In this document: one piece after another, positions 1 through 8,790 of the stretch | How positions within the stretch are numbered: position 1 is the first letter of the stretch | Layout: the number at the start of each line of letters is the position of its first letter | Assembly (NCBI GenBank): GCA_006738865.1 | Contig: AP019701.1 | Location: 1,422,001 to 1,486,000 of the forward strand | Origin: Allostella sp. ATCC 35155 | Lineage (GTDB): Bacteria; Pseudomonadota; Alphaproteobacteria; ATCC43930; Allostellaceae | Reading direction: 5' to 3' | DNA: 64,000 nucleotides | Program-made: the position numbers and the translations under genes | Notes under the pieces: generated by a model | Database searches by the model: none | The model's input: only the letters and a program-made list of their open reading frames with translations | What the model was told of the DNA's origin: nothing

Positions 1-755
1 AAGCGCCCGAGATACATGACCCCGACCCGCCGGCAGAGATGGCGGACGACGCCGAGGTCATGGGCGATGAAGAGGTAGGTCAGCCCGAAGGCCTGCTGCA
101 GTTCCTCCAGCAGGTTGACGATCTGGGCCTGGACCGAGACGTCGAGCGCCGACACCGCCTCGTCGCAGACGATGAGGTCGGGCTTGAGGGCGAGCGCACG
201 GGCGATGCCGACCCGCTGCCGCTGCCCGCCCGACATCTCGTGCGGGTAGCGCTGGGCGATGCGGCGCGGCAGGCCGCAGATGTCGAGCAGGCGATGGATC
301 TCGCGCTCGCGAGCCGCGCGGTCGAGGTCGATGTCGTGGACGATGAAAGGCTCGGCCAGGATGTCCTGCACCGTCATGCGGGGGTTCAGCGAGGAGTAGG
401 GATCCTGGAAGATCGCCTGGACGCGCCGACGGAAGCGCCGCAGCGACGGGCGCGAGAGCCGCGTCACGTCCTCGCCGTCGAAGCGGATGACGCCCGCGGT
501 CGGCTCGACCAGCTTGAGGAGCGTGCGTGCGATCGTCGTCTTGCCGCAGCCGGATTCGCCGACGAGGCCGAACGTCTCGCCCCGGCGGATCTCGAAGCTG
601 ACGCCGTCGACGGCGCGCACGCGCCCGACCTCGCGCCGGAAGACCTGTCCGCGCAGCACCGGGAAATGCACCGCCAGTCCTTCGACCTGCAGGCGCGGCC
701 GGTGGTCCGCACCGCCGGTGTGGGAAGCAGCCGTCGCAGCCGTGGCACCCTCCAT
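1..755 (-). CDS. Oligopeptide/dipeptide ABC transporter ATP-binding protein (DppF/OppF type), C-terminus cut by window edge
   Basis: This protein would power import of peptides or similar solutes at the inner face of the cytoplasmic membrane. Reading the minus strand from ATG at 755 gives 251 residues without a stop. Walker [10 protein letters not shown] lies at residues 66-74, the Q-loop QDPY at 117-120, the signature MSGGQRQ at 174-180, Walker B with CDEA ending near 200, and the switch histidine in AHDLG near 232. The Q-loop context [11 protein letters not shown] is typical of the OppF/DppF group. An AGAGGT ribosome binding site precedes the start. The C-terminal oligopeptide-transporter extension would lie beyond base 1, as presumably do the permease genes. 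It is divergent from the DUF917/hydantoinase cluster, which could act on the imported solute (inference). Confidence 0.93.
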   Translation of the reverse strand, partial: MEGATAATAASHTGGADHRPRLQVEGLAVHFPVLRGQVFRREVGRVRAVDGVSFEIRRGETFGLVGESGCGKTTIARTLLKLVEPTAGVIRFDGEDVTRLSRPSLRRFRRRVQAIFQDPYSSLNPRMTVQDILAEPFIVHDIDLDRAAREREIHRLLDICGLPRRIAQRYPHEMSGGQRQRVGIARALALKPDLIVCDEAVSALDVSVQAQIVNLLEELQQAFGLTYLFIAHDLGVVRHLCRRVGVMYLGR

Positions 756-932
756 CGTCTACCTCTGGAAAGGGGGAGCGTCGGTCGTCCGCTTCTGCGT
801 CCGGGACTTGGACCGGCAGGACAGCAAGAAGCGGGCCAGGAGAATTTCGACGATCGCGGGCTGCCGCCGGGCTTCCCTCGGCGACGCCCGGCCCCGTACA
901 GTGGTGCCACTCCACTGATCGAGGGATAAGCG

Positions 933-2030
933 ATGCCCGGTGCGGCCTTCCAACTGACCGAGCGGGATCTGGAGGATTTCGCGACCGGCGCCTGGATCCT
1001 GGGGACCGGCGGCGGCGGCGATCCCTATTTCTCCCTGCTCGAGGCGAAGCAGCACCTCGCCGCCGGCCGCACCGTCACCGTCGTCGACCCGCTGTCGCTG
1101 CCCGACGATGCGCTCGTCGCCTGCGTCGGCCAGATGGGTGCGCCGCTCGCCAAGCAGGAGAAGTTGTGCGACGGCGACGTCATCGCCAGCACCATCCCGA
1201 TGATGGAGAAGCATCTCGGCCGCAAGTTCGACGCCGTCATGCTGTGGGAGGTCGGCGGCAACAACGGCTTCCAGGCGATCCTGTCGGGCCTGATCCTCGG
1301 CCTGCCGGTCGTCGACTGCGACGCCATGGGCCGCGCCTTCCCGCAGGCCGACATGACGACCTTCGCGATCTGCGACCTGCCGGCCTATCCCTGGACGATG
1401 GTCGACATCCGCCGCAACAGCCTGATCTTCACCGAGGCCGAGAACTGGACCTGGATGGAGAAGATGACGCGGCGCGTCTGCACCGTGTTCGGCGCCTCGG
1501 CCGCGACCTGCAAGGCGCCGCGCACCGGCGAAGAGGTCAAGCGCGGCAGCTGCCTGCACACGCTGTCCTGGGCGCTCTCGATCGGCCGCACGGTGCGCGC
1601 GGCGCGCGCGGCCCATGCCGACCCGATCGCCGCCGTGGTCGCGGCCGAGGGCGGCCTCGTCCTCTTCCGCGGCAAGGTGACGGACGTGATGCGCCGGGCG
1701 ACCGACGGCTGGCTGCGCGGACGGGTGACGATCGAGGGGCTCGACGGTGACCAGGGCGAGAGCATGGCCATCGACTTCCAGAACGAGTTCTCGGTCGCCT
1801 GGCGGGGCGACAAGCCGGCCGCCACGGTACCCGACCTCATCTGCCTGCTCGACAGCGCGTCGGGCGAGGCGATCGGCACCGAGACCGTGCGCTACGGCCA
1901 GCGGGTGACGGTGATCGCGCTGCCGGCTCCGGCGATCCTGACCACGCCCAAGGGCCTGCAGCATGTCGGTCCGCGCGCCTTCGGCTTCGACCTCGATTTC
2001 CACTCCGTCTTCCCCGCGAGGTCGGCATGA
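933..2030 (+). CDS. DUF917 family protein
   Basis: A 365-residue protein of normal length for DUF917. Near the N-terminus it has the glycine-rich motif GTGGGGDPY, which is the family hallmark, followed by PLSLPDDALV and the QMGAP segment. The biochemical role of DUF917 is not established; members are routinely found next to hydantoinase/oxoprolinase-like ATPases, and this one overlaps such a gene by four bases (ATGA at 2027-2030), indicating translational coupling. No signal peptide or membrane segment is visible, so it is probably cytoplasmic. Confidence 0.9.
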   Translation: MPGAAFQLTERDLEDFATGAWILGTGGGGDPYFSLLEAKQHLAAGRTVTVVDPLSLPDDALVACVGQMGAPLAKQEKLCDGDVIASTIPMMEKHLGRKFDAVMLWEVGGNNGFQAILSGLILGLPVVDCDAMGRAFPQADMTTFAICDLPAYPWTMVDIRRNSLIFTEAENWTWMEKMTRRVCTVFGASAATCKAPRTGEEVKRGSCLHTLSWALSIGRTVRAARAAHADPIAAVVAAEGGLVLFRGKVTDVMRRATDGWLRGRVTIEGLDGDQGESMAIDFQNEFSVAWRGDKPAATVPDLICLLDSASGEAIGTETVRYGQRVTVIALPAPAILTTPKGLQHVGPRAFGFDLDFHSVFPARSA

Positions 2031-3562
2031 TCCGCATCGGCATCGACGTCGGCGGCACCAACACCGACGCCGTCCTGATCGAGGCGGGCGCTGTCCGCCA
2101 TGCGGTGAAGACGGCGACGACGGCCGACGTCATGGGCGGCATCGTCGCGACGCTGGGCCGCCTCCTCGCCGAAAGTGCGGTCGAGGGCCGGGCGGTCGGC
2201 GCCGTCATGATCGGCACGACGCATTTCACCAACGCGGTGGTGCAGCGGCGGGGCCTCGCGCGGACGGCCGGCATCCGCATCTCGCTGCCGGCGGCGCGCA
2301 CCCTGCCGCCCTTCATCGACTGGCCGGCCGACCTGCGCGCGGTCGTCGCCGGCCCGACCTTCCTGGTGCGTGGCGGCTATGAGGTCGACGGCCAGCCGAT
2401 CGCGCCCTTCGATGCCGACGCGGTGCGCGCGGCCGCGCGCGCCATCCGCGCCGACGGCACCCGGGCGGTCGCCGTCACCGGTGCCTTCTCGCCGCTGAAC
2501 GCCGACCAGGAAGAGAAGGCCGCCGCCATCCTGGCCGAGGAATGGCCGGAGGCACAGGTGACGCGCTCGCACGAACTCGGCCGCATCGGCCTCCTCGCGC
2601 GGGAGAACGTGTCGCTGCTGAACGCCGCGCTCGGACCGATGGCGACCCACACCGTCGCCGCCTTCCGCGACGCGCTGGCCGGCGCCGGGATCGCAGCGCC
2701 GCTCTTCATCACCCAGAACGACGGCACCGTGGTGACGGCCGACGAGGCGGCGGCCTATCCCGTGCGTTCCTTCGCCTCGGGCCCGACCAACAGCCTGCGC
2801 GGCGCGGCCTTCCTCTCCGGCCTCGACCGGGCGCTGGTCGTCGACGTGGGCGGCACGACGTCCGACGTCGGCAGCCTCGTCGCCGGCTTCCCGCGCGAGG
2901 CGAACAACGTCGTCGAGGTCGGCGGGGTGCGCACGCTCTTCCGCATGCCCGACCTGCTGTCGATCGGGCTCGGCGGCGGCACGCTCTGCGATCCGGCGGA
3001 CCCGAACCGCATTGGCCCGGTCAGCGTCGGCTTCCGCCTGACCGAGCGCGCGCGCGTCTTCGGCGGCCCGGACCTGACGGCGACCGATGTCGCGGTGGCG
3101 GCCGGGCTGGTCGAACTGGGCGACCGCGACAAAGTTGCCGGCCTCGATGCGGGCTACGTCCGGGCGGCCGTCGCGCGGATGCACGCGATGATCGCCGACG
3201 CCGTCGACCGCATGAAGAGCGACGCCGAACCGGTGCCGCTCGTCGCCGTCGGCGGCGGCGCCTTCCTCGTGCCCGACGCCCTGCCGGGCGTGTCGGAGGT
3301 CGTGCGCGTGCCGCACCAGGGCGTCGCCAATGCGCTGGGCGCGGCGATCGCCCAGGTCAGCGGCGAGGTCGACCAGATCTTCCGCGACCTGCCGCGCGAA
3401 CAGGCGATGGCGCGCGCCCGCGAACTGGCCGAGGCGCGCGCGGTGCGCGCCGGGGCGGACGCCGGCTCGCTGAAGCTGGTCGAGATGGAGGACATCCCGC
3501 TCGCCTATCTGCCGGGCAACTCGCTGCGCGTGCGCGCCCGCGTCGTGGGCGACGTCGCGTGA
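2027..3562 (+). CDS. Hydantoinase/oxoprolinase family protein (HyuA-like N-terminal and catalytic domains)
   Basis: 511 residues. The N-terminal phosphate-binding loop IDVGGTNTDAV (about residues 5-15) and the second actin-like loop VDVGGTTSDVG (about 271-281) are those of the HyuA/OplaH ATP-dependent cyclic-amide hydrolases. The family opens hydantoin- or 5-oxoproline-type rings using ATP. Members of this short, single-subunit type usually sit beside a DUF917 gene, as here. The start ATG overlaps the preceding stop. Substrate cannot be read from the sequence; the neighbouring MlrC hydrolases and peptide transporter suggest a cyclic or modified peptide derivative. Confidence 0.9.
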   Translation: MIRIGIDVGGTNTDAVLIEAGAVRHAVKTATTADVMGGIVATLGRLLAESAVEGRAVGAVMIGTTHFTNAVVQRRGLARTAGIRISLPAARTLPPFIDWPADLRAVVAGPTFLVRGGYEVDGQPIAPFDADAVRAAARAIRADGTRAVAVTGAFSPLNADQEEKAAAILAEEWPEAQVTRSHELGRIGLLARENVSLLNAALGPMATHTVAAFRDALAGAGIAAPLFITQNDGTVVTADEAAAYPVRSFASGPTNSLRGAAFLSGLDRALVVDVGGTTSDVGSLVAGFPREANNVVEVGGVRTLFRMPDLLSIGLGGGTLCDPADPNRIGPVSVGFRLTERARVFGGPDLTATDVAVAAGLVELGDRDKVAGLDAGYVRAAVARMHAMIADAVDRMKSDAEPVPLVAVGGGAFLVPDALPGVSEVVRVPHQGVANALGAAIAQVSGEVDQIFRDLPREQAMARARELAEARAVRAGADAGSLKLVEMEDIPLAYLPGNSLRVRARVVGDVA

Positions 3563-3807
3563 GCCGGGACGACGGCCTGCGCGAGGGCGAGGTCGGCGTC
3601 GGCATGCCGCCGCCGGACGCTGCGCGCCTGCGCTTCATCGGCCGCATCCGGACGCCTTGGACCGTGCGGCGGGACGGCCCGCACCAGGGCTCGGAGGACA
3701 AGCCGGTCTGCCGGCCGCAACCCCGCTGCACGAGACTCCCTCGCCAGAGATCGCAAAGTTACAAGGACAAGGACTTTCATCGGTTTGAAGGAACGACCCT
3801 GTCCTGA
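3559..3807 (+). pseudogene. Truncated TrmO/TsaA-like domain remnant
   Basis: Starting at GTG 3559, which overlaps the HyuA stop, the frame encodes about 82 residues. Residues about 24-53 contain FIGRIRTPWTVRRD, then HQG and PVCR, matching the start of TrmO-type proteins (tRNA m6t6A methyltransferase-like YaeB/TsaA family). The rest of the roughly 150-residue domain, including the RPNPI motif, is absent. After PVCR the reading turns into low-information basic sequence and stops just where a dispersed intergenic repeat begins (3801). It is probably a decayed gene whose 3' part was lost to rearrangement. Alternatively the short peptide is expressed but non-functional. Confidence 0.55.
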
Positions 3808-3852
3808 GCTGCGAGCGGCAGCGAGCACCTCACCCTGAGCTTGTCGAAGGGC
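3801..3852. repeat. Dispersed intergenic repeat, CTGAGCTTGTCGAAGG type
   Basis: The segment holds CACCCTGAGCTTGTCGAAGG and a preceding related CCTGAGC stretch. Short palindromic units of this kind recur between genes of alphaproteobacteria. A reverse-orientation relative (CCTTCGACAGGCTCAGG) lies near 15783-15799 of this window. It marks the breakpoint of the TrmO remnant. Confidence 0.6.
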
Positions 3853-3901
3853 GAAGGGCGCACCGGCCGCTCCGCCATCCCGGAAACTGAGGAACCATCC
3901 G

Positions 3902-5359
3902 ATGCGCTGCTTCACCGCCTCCCTGGGCACCGAGACCAACACCTTCTCGCCGATGCTGACCAGCCGGCAGAGCTTCCTCGAGGATTTCTACGCCCCGCCC
4001 GGCCAGCACCCGGACCGGCCGACGCTGTGCACCGGCCCGCTCTGGGCGGCGCGCAGGCGGGCGGCGACCAAGGGCTGGACGGTGATCGAGGGCACCTGTT
4101 CCTTCGCCCAGCCGGCGGGCGTGCTGGTGCGCCGCGACTATGAGGAGCTGCGCGACGAGATCCTGGAGCAGCTGAAGGCCGCGATGCCGGTCGACATCGT
4201 GCTGATGGGCCTGCACGGCGCGATGGTGGCCGACGGCTATGACGATTGCGAAGGCGACATCCTCGCGCGCATCCGCCAGATCGTCGGGCCGGACGTGCCG
4301 ATCGGCTGCGAGCTCGACCCGCACTGCCACCTGACGAAGCAGCGCCTGGAGGCGGCCGACGTCATCATCTGCTTCAAGGAGTTCCCGCACACCGACTTCG
4401 TCGAGCGCGGCGAGGAGCTGGCGGACATCATCGAGGCGATGGCGCTGGGCAAGGTGAAGCCGGTCGCGTCCGTTTATGACTGCCGGATGATCAACAGCTT
4501 CCCGACCTCGCGTCAGCCGATGCGCGGCTTCGTCGACCGGATCATGGCGATGGAGGGCAAGGACGGCATCCTCTCCATCTCGGTCGCCCACTGCTTCCCC
4601 TATGCCGACGTGCCGGAGCTGGGGACCAAGGTTCTCGTCTACACCGACGGCCGCAAGGCCGACGGTGACGCGCTGGCCGAGAAGCTGGGCCGCGAGCTGT
4701 GGGACCTGCGCGACGAGGTGCGGCCGCCCTTCCTCACCATCGACGCGGCGCTGGACAAGGGCGTCGCGCGCAACCAGGGCCTCGTCGTCATCGCCGACCC
4801 GGCCGACAATGCCGGCGGGGGTGCCGCCAGCGATTCGACCTATGTCCTGCGCCGCATGATGGAGCGCGGCATCACCGATGCGGCGCTGGGGCCGGTCTGG
4901 GATCCGATCGCGGTGCGCATGTGCTTCAACGCCGGCGAGGGCACCCGCTTCAAGCTGCGCTTCGGCGGCAAGATCGCGCCCACCTCGGGCGACCCGATCG
5001 ACGCCGAGGTGACGGTGACGAAGCTGGTGCGCAACGCCACCCAGACCTTCGGCAAGGCGCTGTCGCAGGTGGGCGACGCCGCCGCCATCGACGTCGGCGG
5101 CATCGCCGTCGTGCTGATCGACAACCGCACCCAGGCGCTCGGCACCGACCTCTTCACCAACCTCGGCATCGACCTCGGCCAGCGCCGCATCTGCGTCGTC
5201 AAGTCGACCAACCATTTCTACGCCTCCTTCGGCAAGGTGGCGGAGGAGGTGCTCTACATGGACGCGCCCGGCCCCCTGCCGCGCGACTTCCTGCGCCTGC
5301 CCTATACCCGCATCCCCCGGCCGATCTGGCCCTTCGACGCCGACCCCTGGGCGGCGTGA
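3902..5359 (+). CDS. M81 (MlrC) family metallohydrolase, copy 1
   Basis: 485 residues, full length for MlrC-family proteins, named after the microcystin/linear-peptide degrading enzyme of sphingomonads. The zinc-site signature is visible: ELDPHCHLT (Asp and His ligands, near residue 140) and EFPHTDF (His ligand, near 162). A C-terminal MlrC domain contains FNAGEGTRF and the KSTNHFYASF segment. The start MRCFTASLGTETNTFSP is typical of the family. No signal peptide is seen, so it is cytoplasmic. It is followed after a palindromic-repeat spacer by a second MlrC gene that is closely similar throughout, indicating tandem duplication. Substrate is unknown; small peptides or amides are likely. Confidence 0.92.
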   Translation: MRCFTASLGTETNTFSPMLTSRQSFLEDFYAPPGQHPDRPTLCTGPLWAARRRAATKGWTVIEGTCSFAQPAGVLVRRDYEELRDEILEQLKAAMPVDIVLMGLHGAMVADGYDDCEGDILARIRQIVGPDVPIGCELDPHCHLTKQRLEAADVIICFKEFPHTDFVERGEELADIIEAMALGKVKPVASVYDCRMINSFPTSRQPMRGFVDRIMAMEGKDGILSISVAHCFPYADVPELGTKVLVYTDGRKADGDALAEKLGRELWDLRDEVRPPFLTIDAALDKGVARNQGLVVIADPADNAGGGAASDSTYVLRRMMERGITDAALGPVWDPIAVRMCFNAGEGTRFKLRFGGKIAPTSGDPIDAEVTVTKLVRNATQTFGKALSQVGDAAAIDVGGIAVVLIDNRTQALGTDLFTNLGIDLGQRRICVVKSTNHFYASFGKVAEEVLYMDAPGPLPRDFLRLPYTRIPRPIWPFDADPWAA

Positions 5360-5370
5360 GCTGGCCGGGT

Positions 5371-5450
5371 GCGTCCCTCGACTGCGCTCGGGATGAGGAT
5401 CGCCGGAGGAACCAGGGACGTCGCCTCACCCCGAGCGAAGTCGAGGGGCG
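5371..5450. repeat. Dispersed palindromic repeat, copy 1
   Basis: Inverted repeat with outer arms GCGTCCCTCGACTGCGCTCG and its complement ending GTCGAGGGGCGC, separated by a variable centre of about 30 bases. Other copies are at 6963, 13356, 14793, 15932, 18773 and 60505. It would form a long hairpin in RNA and may stop transcription between the two MlrC genes. Confidence 0.85.
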
Positions 5451-5497
5451 CCCCGGCGCTCGTCCGACGCTCCCGACCTTAGGATTGAGGAACCGCC

Positions 5498-6952
5498 ATG
5501 CGCTGCTTCACCGCCTCGTTCGGGGCCGAGACCAACACCTTCTCGCCGATGCTGACCAGCCGCGAGGGCTATCGCGAGCGCCTGCATGTCGGCCCCGGCG
5601 AACATCCCGAGCAGCCGACGCTCTATGCAGCACCACTGTGGGTCGCCCGCCAGCGGAAGAAGACCCATGGCTGGGACGTGGTCGAGGGCTCGTGCTTTGC
5701 CGCCAACCCGGCCGGCAACACGGTCAAGGCCGACTACGAGGCGATGCGCGACACCATCCTGGACGAGCTGCGGGCAGCATTGCCGGTCGATTTCGTCCTG
5801 CTCGGCCTGCACGGCGCCCAGGTGGCCGACGGCTATGACGATTGCGAGGGCGACCTGCTGGCGCGGGTGCGCACGATTGTCGGCCCGACGGTGCCGGTCG
5901 GCGTCGAGCTCGACCCGCACTGCCACCTGACGCAGAAGCGGGTCGCCGCCGCCGACGTCATCATCTGCTACAAGGAGTTCCCCCACACGGATTCCATCGA
6001 GCGCGCCGAGGAGCTGGCGGACATCGTCTCCGCCCAGGCGGCGGGCAAGGTGAAGCCGGTCATGTCCGTCTTCGACATGCGGATGCTGAACGGCTTCCCG
6101 ACCTCGCGCCAGCCGATGCGCGGCTTCGTCGACAAGATCATGGGGCTGGAGGGCAAGGACGGCGTCCTCTCCATCTCCGTCGCACACGGCTTCGCATTCG
6201 GCGACGTGCCGGAGGTGGGGGCGCGCATGCTGGTCGTCACCGACGACCGCAAGGAGTTCGGCGATGCGCTGGCCGAGAAGCTGGGCCGCGAGCTGTGGGA
6301 CCTGCGGCACGAGCTGAAGCCGCCGGGCCTCCCGATCGACGCCGCGCTGGACCGCGCCGTGTCGCGCAACCAGGGCACCGTCGTCGTCGCCGACGGGGCG
6401 GACAATCCGGGCGGGGGTGCGGGCGGCGATTCCACCTTCATCCTGCGCCGCATGATCGAGCGCGGCATCACCGAGGCGGCACTCGGCCCGATCTGGGACC
6501 CGATCGCGGTGCGCATGTGCTTCAACGCCGGCGAGGGCACGCGTTTCAACCTGCGCTTCGGCGGCAAGGTCGCCGTCACCTCCGGCCAGCCGATCGACGC
6601 GACAGTGACGGTGACGAAGCTGGTGCGCAACGCCACCCAGACCTTCGGGCGCGAGGTGCGGGCGGTGGGCGACGCCGCCGCGATCGACGTCGACGGCATC
6701 GCCGTCGTCCTCATCACCAACCGCATCCAGGCCCTCGGCACCGACCTCTTCACCAATCTCGGCATCGACCTCGCCCAGCGGCGGGTGGTGGTGGTGAAGT
6801 CGACCAACCATTTCTTCGCCGCCTTCGGCCCGATGGCGGAGGAGGTGCTCTACACCGACGCCCCCGGCCCCCTGCCGCGCGACGTGCGCACGCTGCCCTA
6901 CACCAAGCTGACCCGGCCGAAATGGCCCTTCGACGAGAACCCGTGGGGGTGA
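5498..6952 (+). CDS. M81 (MlrC) family metallohydrolase, copy 2
   Basis: 484 residues, a paralogue of the preceding gene. The start MRCFTASFGAETNTFSP, the metal motif ELDPHCHLT, the KEFPHTD motif and the C-terminal KSTNHFFAAF are all preserved. Differences cluster in residues 25-75 and 220-300, for example AHGFAFGDVPEVG where copy 1 has AHCFPYADVPELG, which may mean different substrate preference. No ribosome-binding anomaly or frameshift is seen. It lies in the same orientation, within a run leading to the PLP enzyme at 7119. Confidence 0.92.
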   Translation: MRCFTASFGAETNTFSPMLTSREGYRERLHVGPGEHPEQPTLYAAPLWVARQRKKTHGWDVVEGSCFAANPAGNTVKADYEAMRDTILDELRAALPVDFVLLGLHGAQVADGYDDCEGDLLARVRTIVGPTVPVGVELDPHCHLTQKRVAAADVIICYKEFPHTDSIERAEELADIVSAQAAGKVKPVMSVFDMRMLNGFPTSRQPMRGFVDKIMGLEGKDGVLSISVAHGFAFGDVPEVGARMLVVTDDRKEFGDALAEKLGRELWDLRHELKPPGLPIDAALDRAVSRNQGTVVVADGADNPGGGAGGDSTFILRRMIERGITEAALGPIWDPIAVRMCFNAGEGTRFNLRFGGKVAVTSGQPIDATVTVTKLVRNATQTFGREVRAVGDAAAIDVDGIAVVLITNRIQALGTDLFTNLGIDLAQRRVVVVKSTNHFFAAFGPMAEEVLYTDAPGPLPRDVRTLPYTKLTRPKWPFDENPWG

Positions 6953-6962
6953 ATGCCGCCCG

Positions 6963-7048
6963 TGCGTCCCTCGACTTCGCTCGGGATGAGAGGCATCGTT
7001 GGTGGAGCGGAAGGGCGTTCCTCATCCCGAGCGAAGTCGAGGGACGCA
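6963..7048. repeat. Dispersed palindromic repeat, copy 2
   Basis: Arms GCGTCCCTCGACTTCGCTCG and GTCGAGGGACGC enclose a variable centre of about 30 bases. It lies between the second MlrC gene and the PLP-enzyme gene. Confidence 0.85.
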
Positions 7049-7118
7049 ACGGCATCGGCCACTGGCCGGTGCTCTTCCCGCCCCACGCCGCAGCACCCCG
7101 CCCCGAGGTAGCCCCCCG

Positions 7119-8351
7119 ATGACCAGCCGCCCCAATTCCTCCGTCTACGACCGCCTCGGCGTGCCGACCGTCATCAACGCCCACACCACCGCGACCCGCC
7201 TCTCGGGCGGCATCATGCGGCCGGAGGTGGCCGACGCCATGCGCGAGGCGACGCAGTGGACGGTCGACATGGCGACGCTGGAGGGCCGCGCGTCCGAACT
7301 GATCGCGGCCCATACGGGGGCGGAGGCGGGCTATGTGACGGCGGGCGCGGCCGCCGCCCTGCTGCTCGGCACCGCCGCCTGCGTCACCGGCCTCGACCCG
7401 GCCAAGATGAACCGCCTGCCCGACACGCGCGGCATGAAGAACGAGGTCGTCGTCGCCCGCAGCCACCGCAACTTCTACGACCATGCGGTGCGCGCGGCCG
7501 GCGTGACCCTGGTCGAGGTCGGCATCTCCGACCGCTATTCGGGTGCGGGCGTGCGCGACACCGAGGCGTGGGAGATCGCGGCCGCCATCACCGAGAACAC
7601 GGCCGCCGTCCTCTATGTCGCCGGCACCGACGCCCGCCCGCCACTGCCCGAGGTGGTGGCCGCGGCCCATGCCAAGGGCGTGCCCGTGCTGGTCGACGCC
7701 GCTGCCCAGCTGCCGCCCGCCGCCAACCTCAAGCGCTTCATCGCCGAGGGCGCGGACCTCGTCTGCTATTCCGGCGGCAAGGCGATCGGCGGCCCGCAGG
7801 CGTCGGGCATCCTCTGCGGCAAGCGCGACCTGGTGATGGCCGCCGCCCTCCAGCACCTCGACCAGGACATCTACTGGGAGCAGTGGAACCCGCCCGCCAG
7901 CCTCTTCGACAAGAGCCGCATTCCGGGATTGCCCCAGCACGGCATCGGCCGCCCCGCCAAGGTGGGGAAGGAGGCGATCGTCGGCCTGCTCACCGCCCTC
8001 GACCTCTTCGTGGCGGAGGGCGACGAGGCCCGCACCGCCCGCTGGCTCGCCCAGATGGAGCGCCTCGCCGCCGCCCTCCAGGGCCTGCCGCACGCCACCG
8101 TCACCCTCTTCCGCGACCGCCGCCGCCCGGCCGTGCCGACCGTCCACCTCGCGCTGGACGAGGAAGCGGCGGGGATGACCGCGCTCGACCTCGTGCGCAA
8201 GCTCCAGGACGGCGAGCCATCGGTGCACGCCAACCCCTCGCGGGTGCATGACGGGCTGGTGCTGTTCAGCCCGGTGGCGCTGAAGGAGGGGGATGAGGCG
8301 GTGATTGCGGAGCGGGTGCGGGATGTTCTTGCAAGCGCGCCGGTTGCATAG
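7119..8351 (+). CDS. SelA-like / class V-fold PLP-dependent enzyme
   Basis: 410 residues from ATG 7119, preceded by CCGAGGTAG as a ribosome binding site. The fold resembles L-seryl-tRNA selenium transferase-related PLP enzymes: opening YDRLGVPTVINAHTTAT, aspartate in VLVDAAAQLPP (about 193), and the Schiff-base lysine in YSGGKAIGGPQ (Lys221). Genuine SelA requires tRNA-Sec, and no selenocysteine gene is nearby. This clade is usually annotated only as an aminotransferase or lyase of unknown substrate. It closes the DUF917/HyuA/MlrC cluster, so a role in degrading an amino-acid product of those hydrolases is plausible (inference). Confidence 0.85.
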   Translation: MTSRPNSSVYDRLGVPTVINAHTTATRLSGGIMRPEVADAMREATQWTVDMATLEGRASELIAAHTGAEAGYVTAGAAAALLLGTAACVTGLDPAKMNRLPDTRGMKNEVVVARSHRNFYDHAVRAAGVTLVEVGISDRYSGAGVRDTEAWEIAAAITENTAAVLYVAGTDARPPLPEVVAAAHAKGVPVLVDAAAQLPPAANLKRFIAEGADLVCYSGGKAIGGPQASGILCGKRDLVMAAALQHLDQDIYWEQWNPPASLFDKSRIPGLPQHGIGRPAKVGKEAIVGLLTALDLFVAEGDEARTARWLAQMERLAAALQGLPHATVTLFRDRRRPAVPTVHLALDEEAAGMTALDLVRKLQDGEPSVHANPSRVHDGLVLFSPVALKEGDEAVIAERVRDVLASAPVA

Positions 8352-8370
8352 CGCCTTGACCAAGAGGCGC
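8351..8370 (+). terminator. Possible terminator after the PLP-enzyme gene
   Basis: GCGCC at 8351-8355 pairs with GGCGC at 8366-8370, with TT/AA able to extend the stem. There is no clear T tract. It marks the left limit of the host-like sequence before the RT island. Confidence 0.35.
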
Positions 8371-8408
8371 GCCCTGGATACCATATCGTGATCTGCTTCA
8401 AGTTACCT

Positions 8409-8528
8409 CGGGCACATTTTGTGCGCCGGAAACACGGGAAGCGGCCCACCAGTGATCGGGCACAGCCCGATGACCAGTGGACGGGGTGCCGAGGGATGCG
8501 ACGCATTCGGAGGTCCCGTGAAGCGTCA
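8409..8528 (+). ncRNA. Structured repeat RNA, copy 1, upstream of RT-RNase H
   Basis: 120 bp, matching 8791-8910 at all but one base. Visible pairings: GCACA(TTT)TGTGC at 8412-8424; CACGGGA with TCCCGTG closing a larger unit; inside it ATCGGGC(ACA)GCCCGAT flanked by CCAC/GTGG; and CCGA..ATGCG(A)CGCAT.CGG. The only difference between copies is in the three-base loop of the first hairpin, as expected if structure is selected. The strand is assumed to be that of the RT gene. No known RNA family is recognised. It is likely the template, primer or guide RNA of the RT (inference). Confidence 0.6.
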
Positions 8529-8790
8529 AGTCGGCCAAACCTCTGGAACGACCGTAGCTCTCGGTCTCAGTTTGCGGATTGAGCGTCGGGCGGTCGATGG
8601 AACATATTATCGGCTAGACTTGGCAGGTGAGGCGCATCTTGCGTTGCAGTCTTCTCGAAAAAGGTAAGATCACCTTTGGCGGACTGTGAGGTAAAGATGA
8701 GTTCATGCAAAAACGTGCCAGCTGGAAAACTGGCCGTGAAGCCGCCCGACCATCGTTGGTGGCGGTGCTTTTCGGACTGCTTCTTATCTC
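8529..8790 (+). other. Spacer between the two structured repeats
   Basis: 262 bp with base composition like the RT gene. It contains two simple hairpins: AAAGGT(AAGATC)ACCTTT near 8660-8678, and GCCAG...CTGGC near 8717-8734. Its position between identical structured repeats makes it a candidate template region. A small open frame at 8697 begins inside it. Confidence 0.4.

Noticed and set aside
7119-8351. True selenocysteine synthase (selA)
   Set aside because: Lys221 and fold match, but no selB, selD or tRNA-Sec is nearby, and the clade lacks tRNA-binding extensions.
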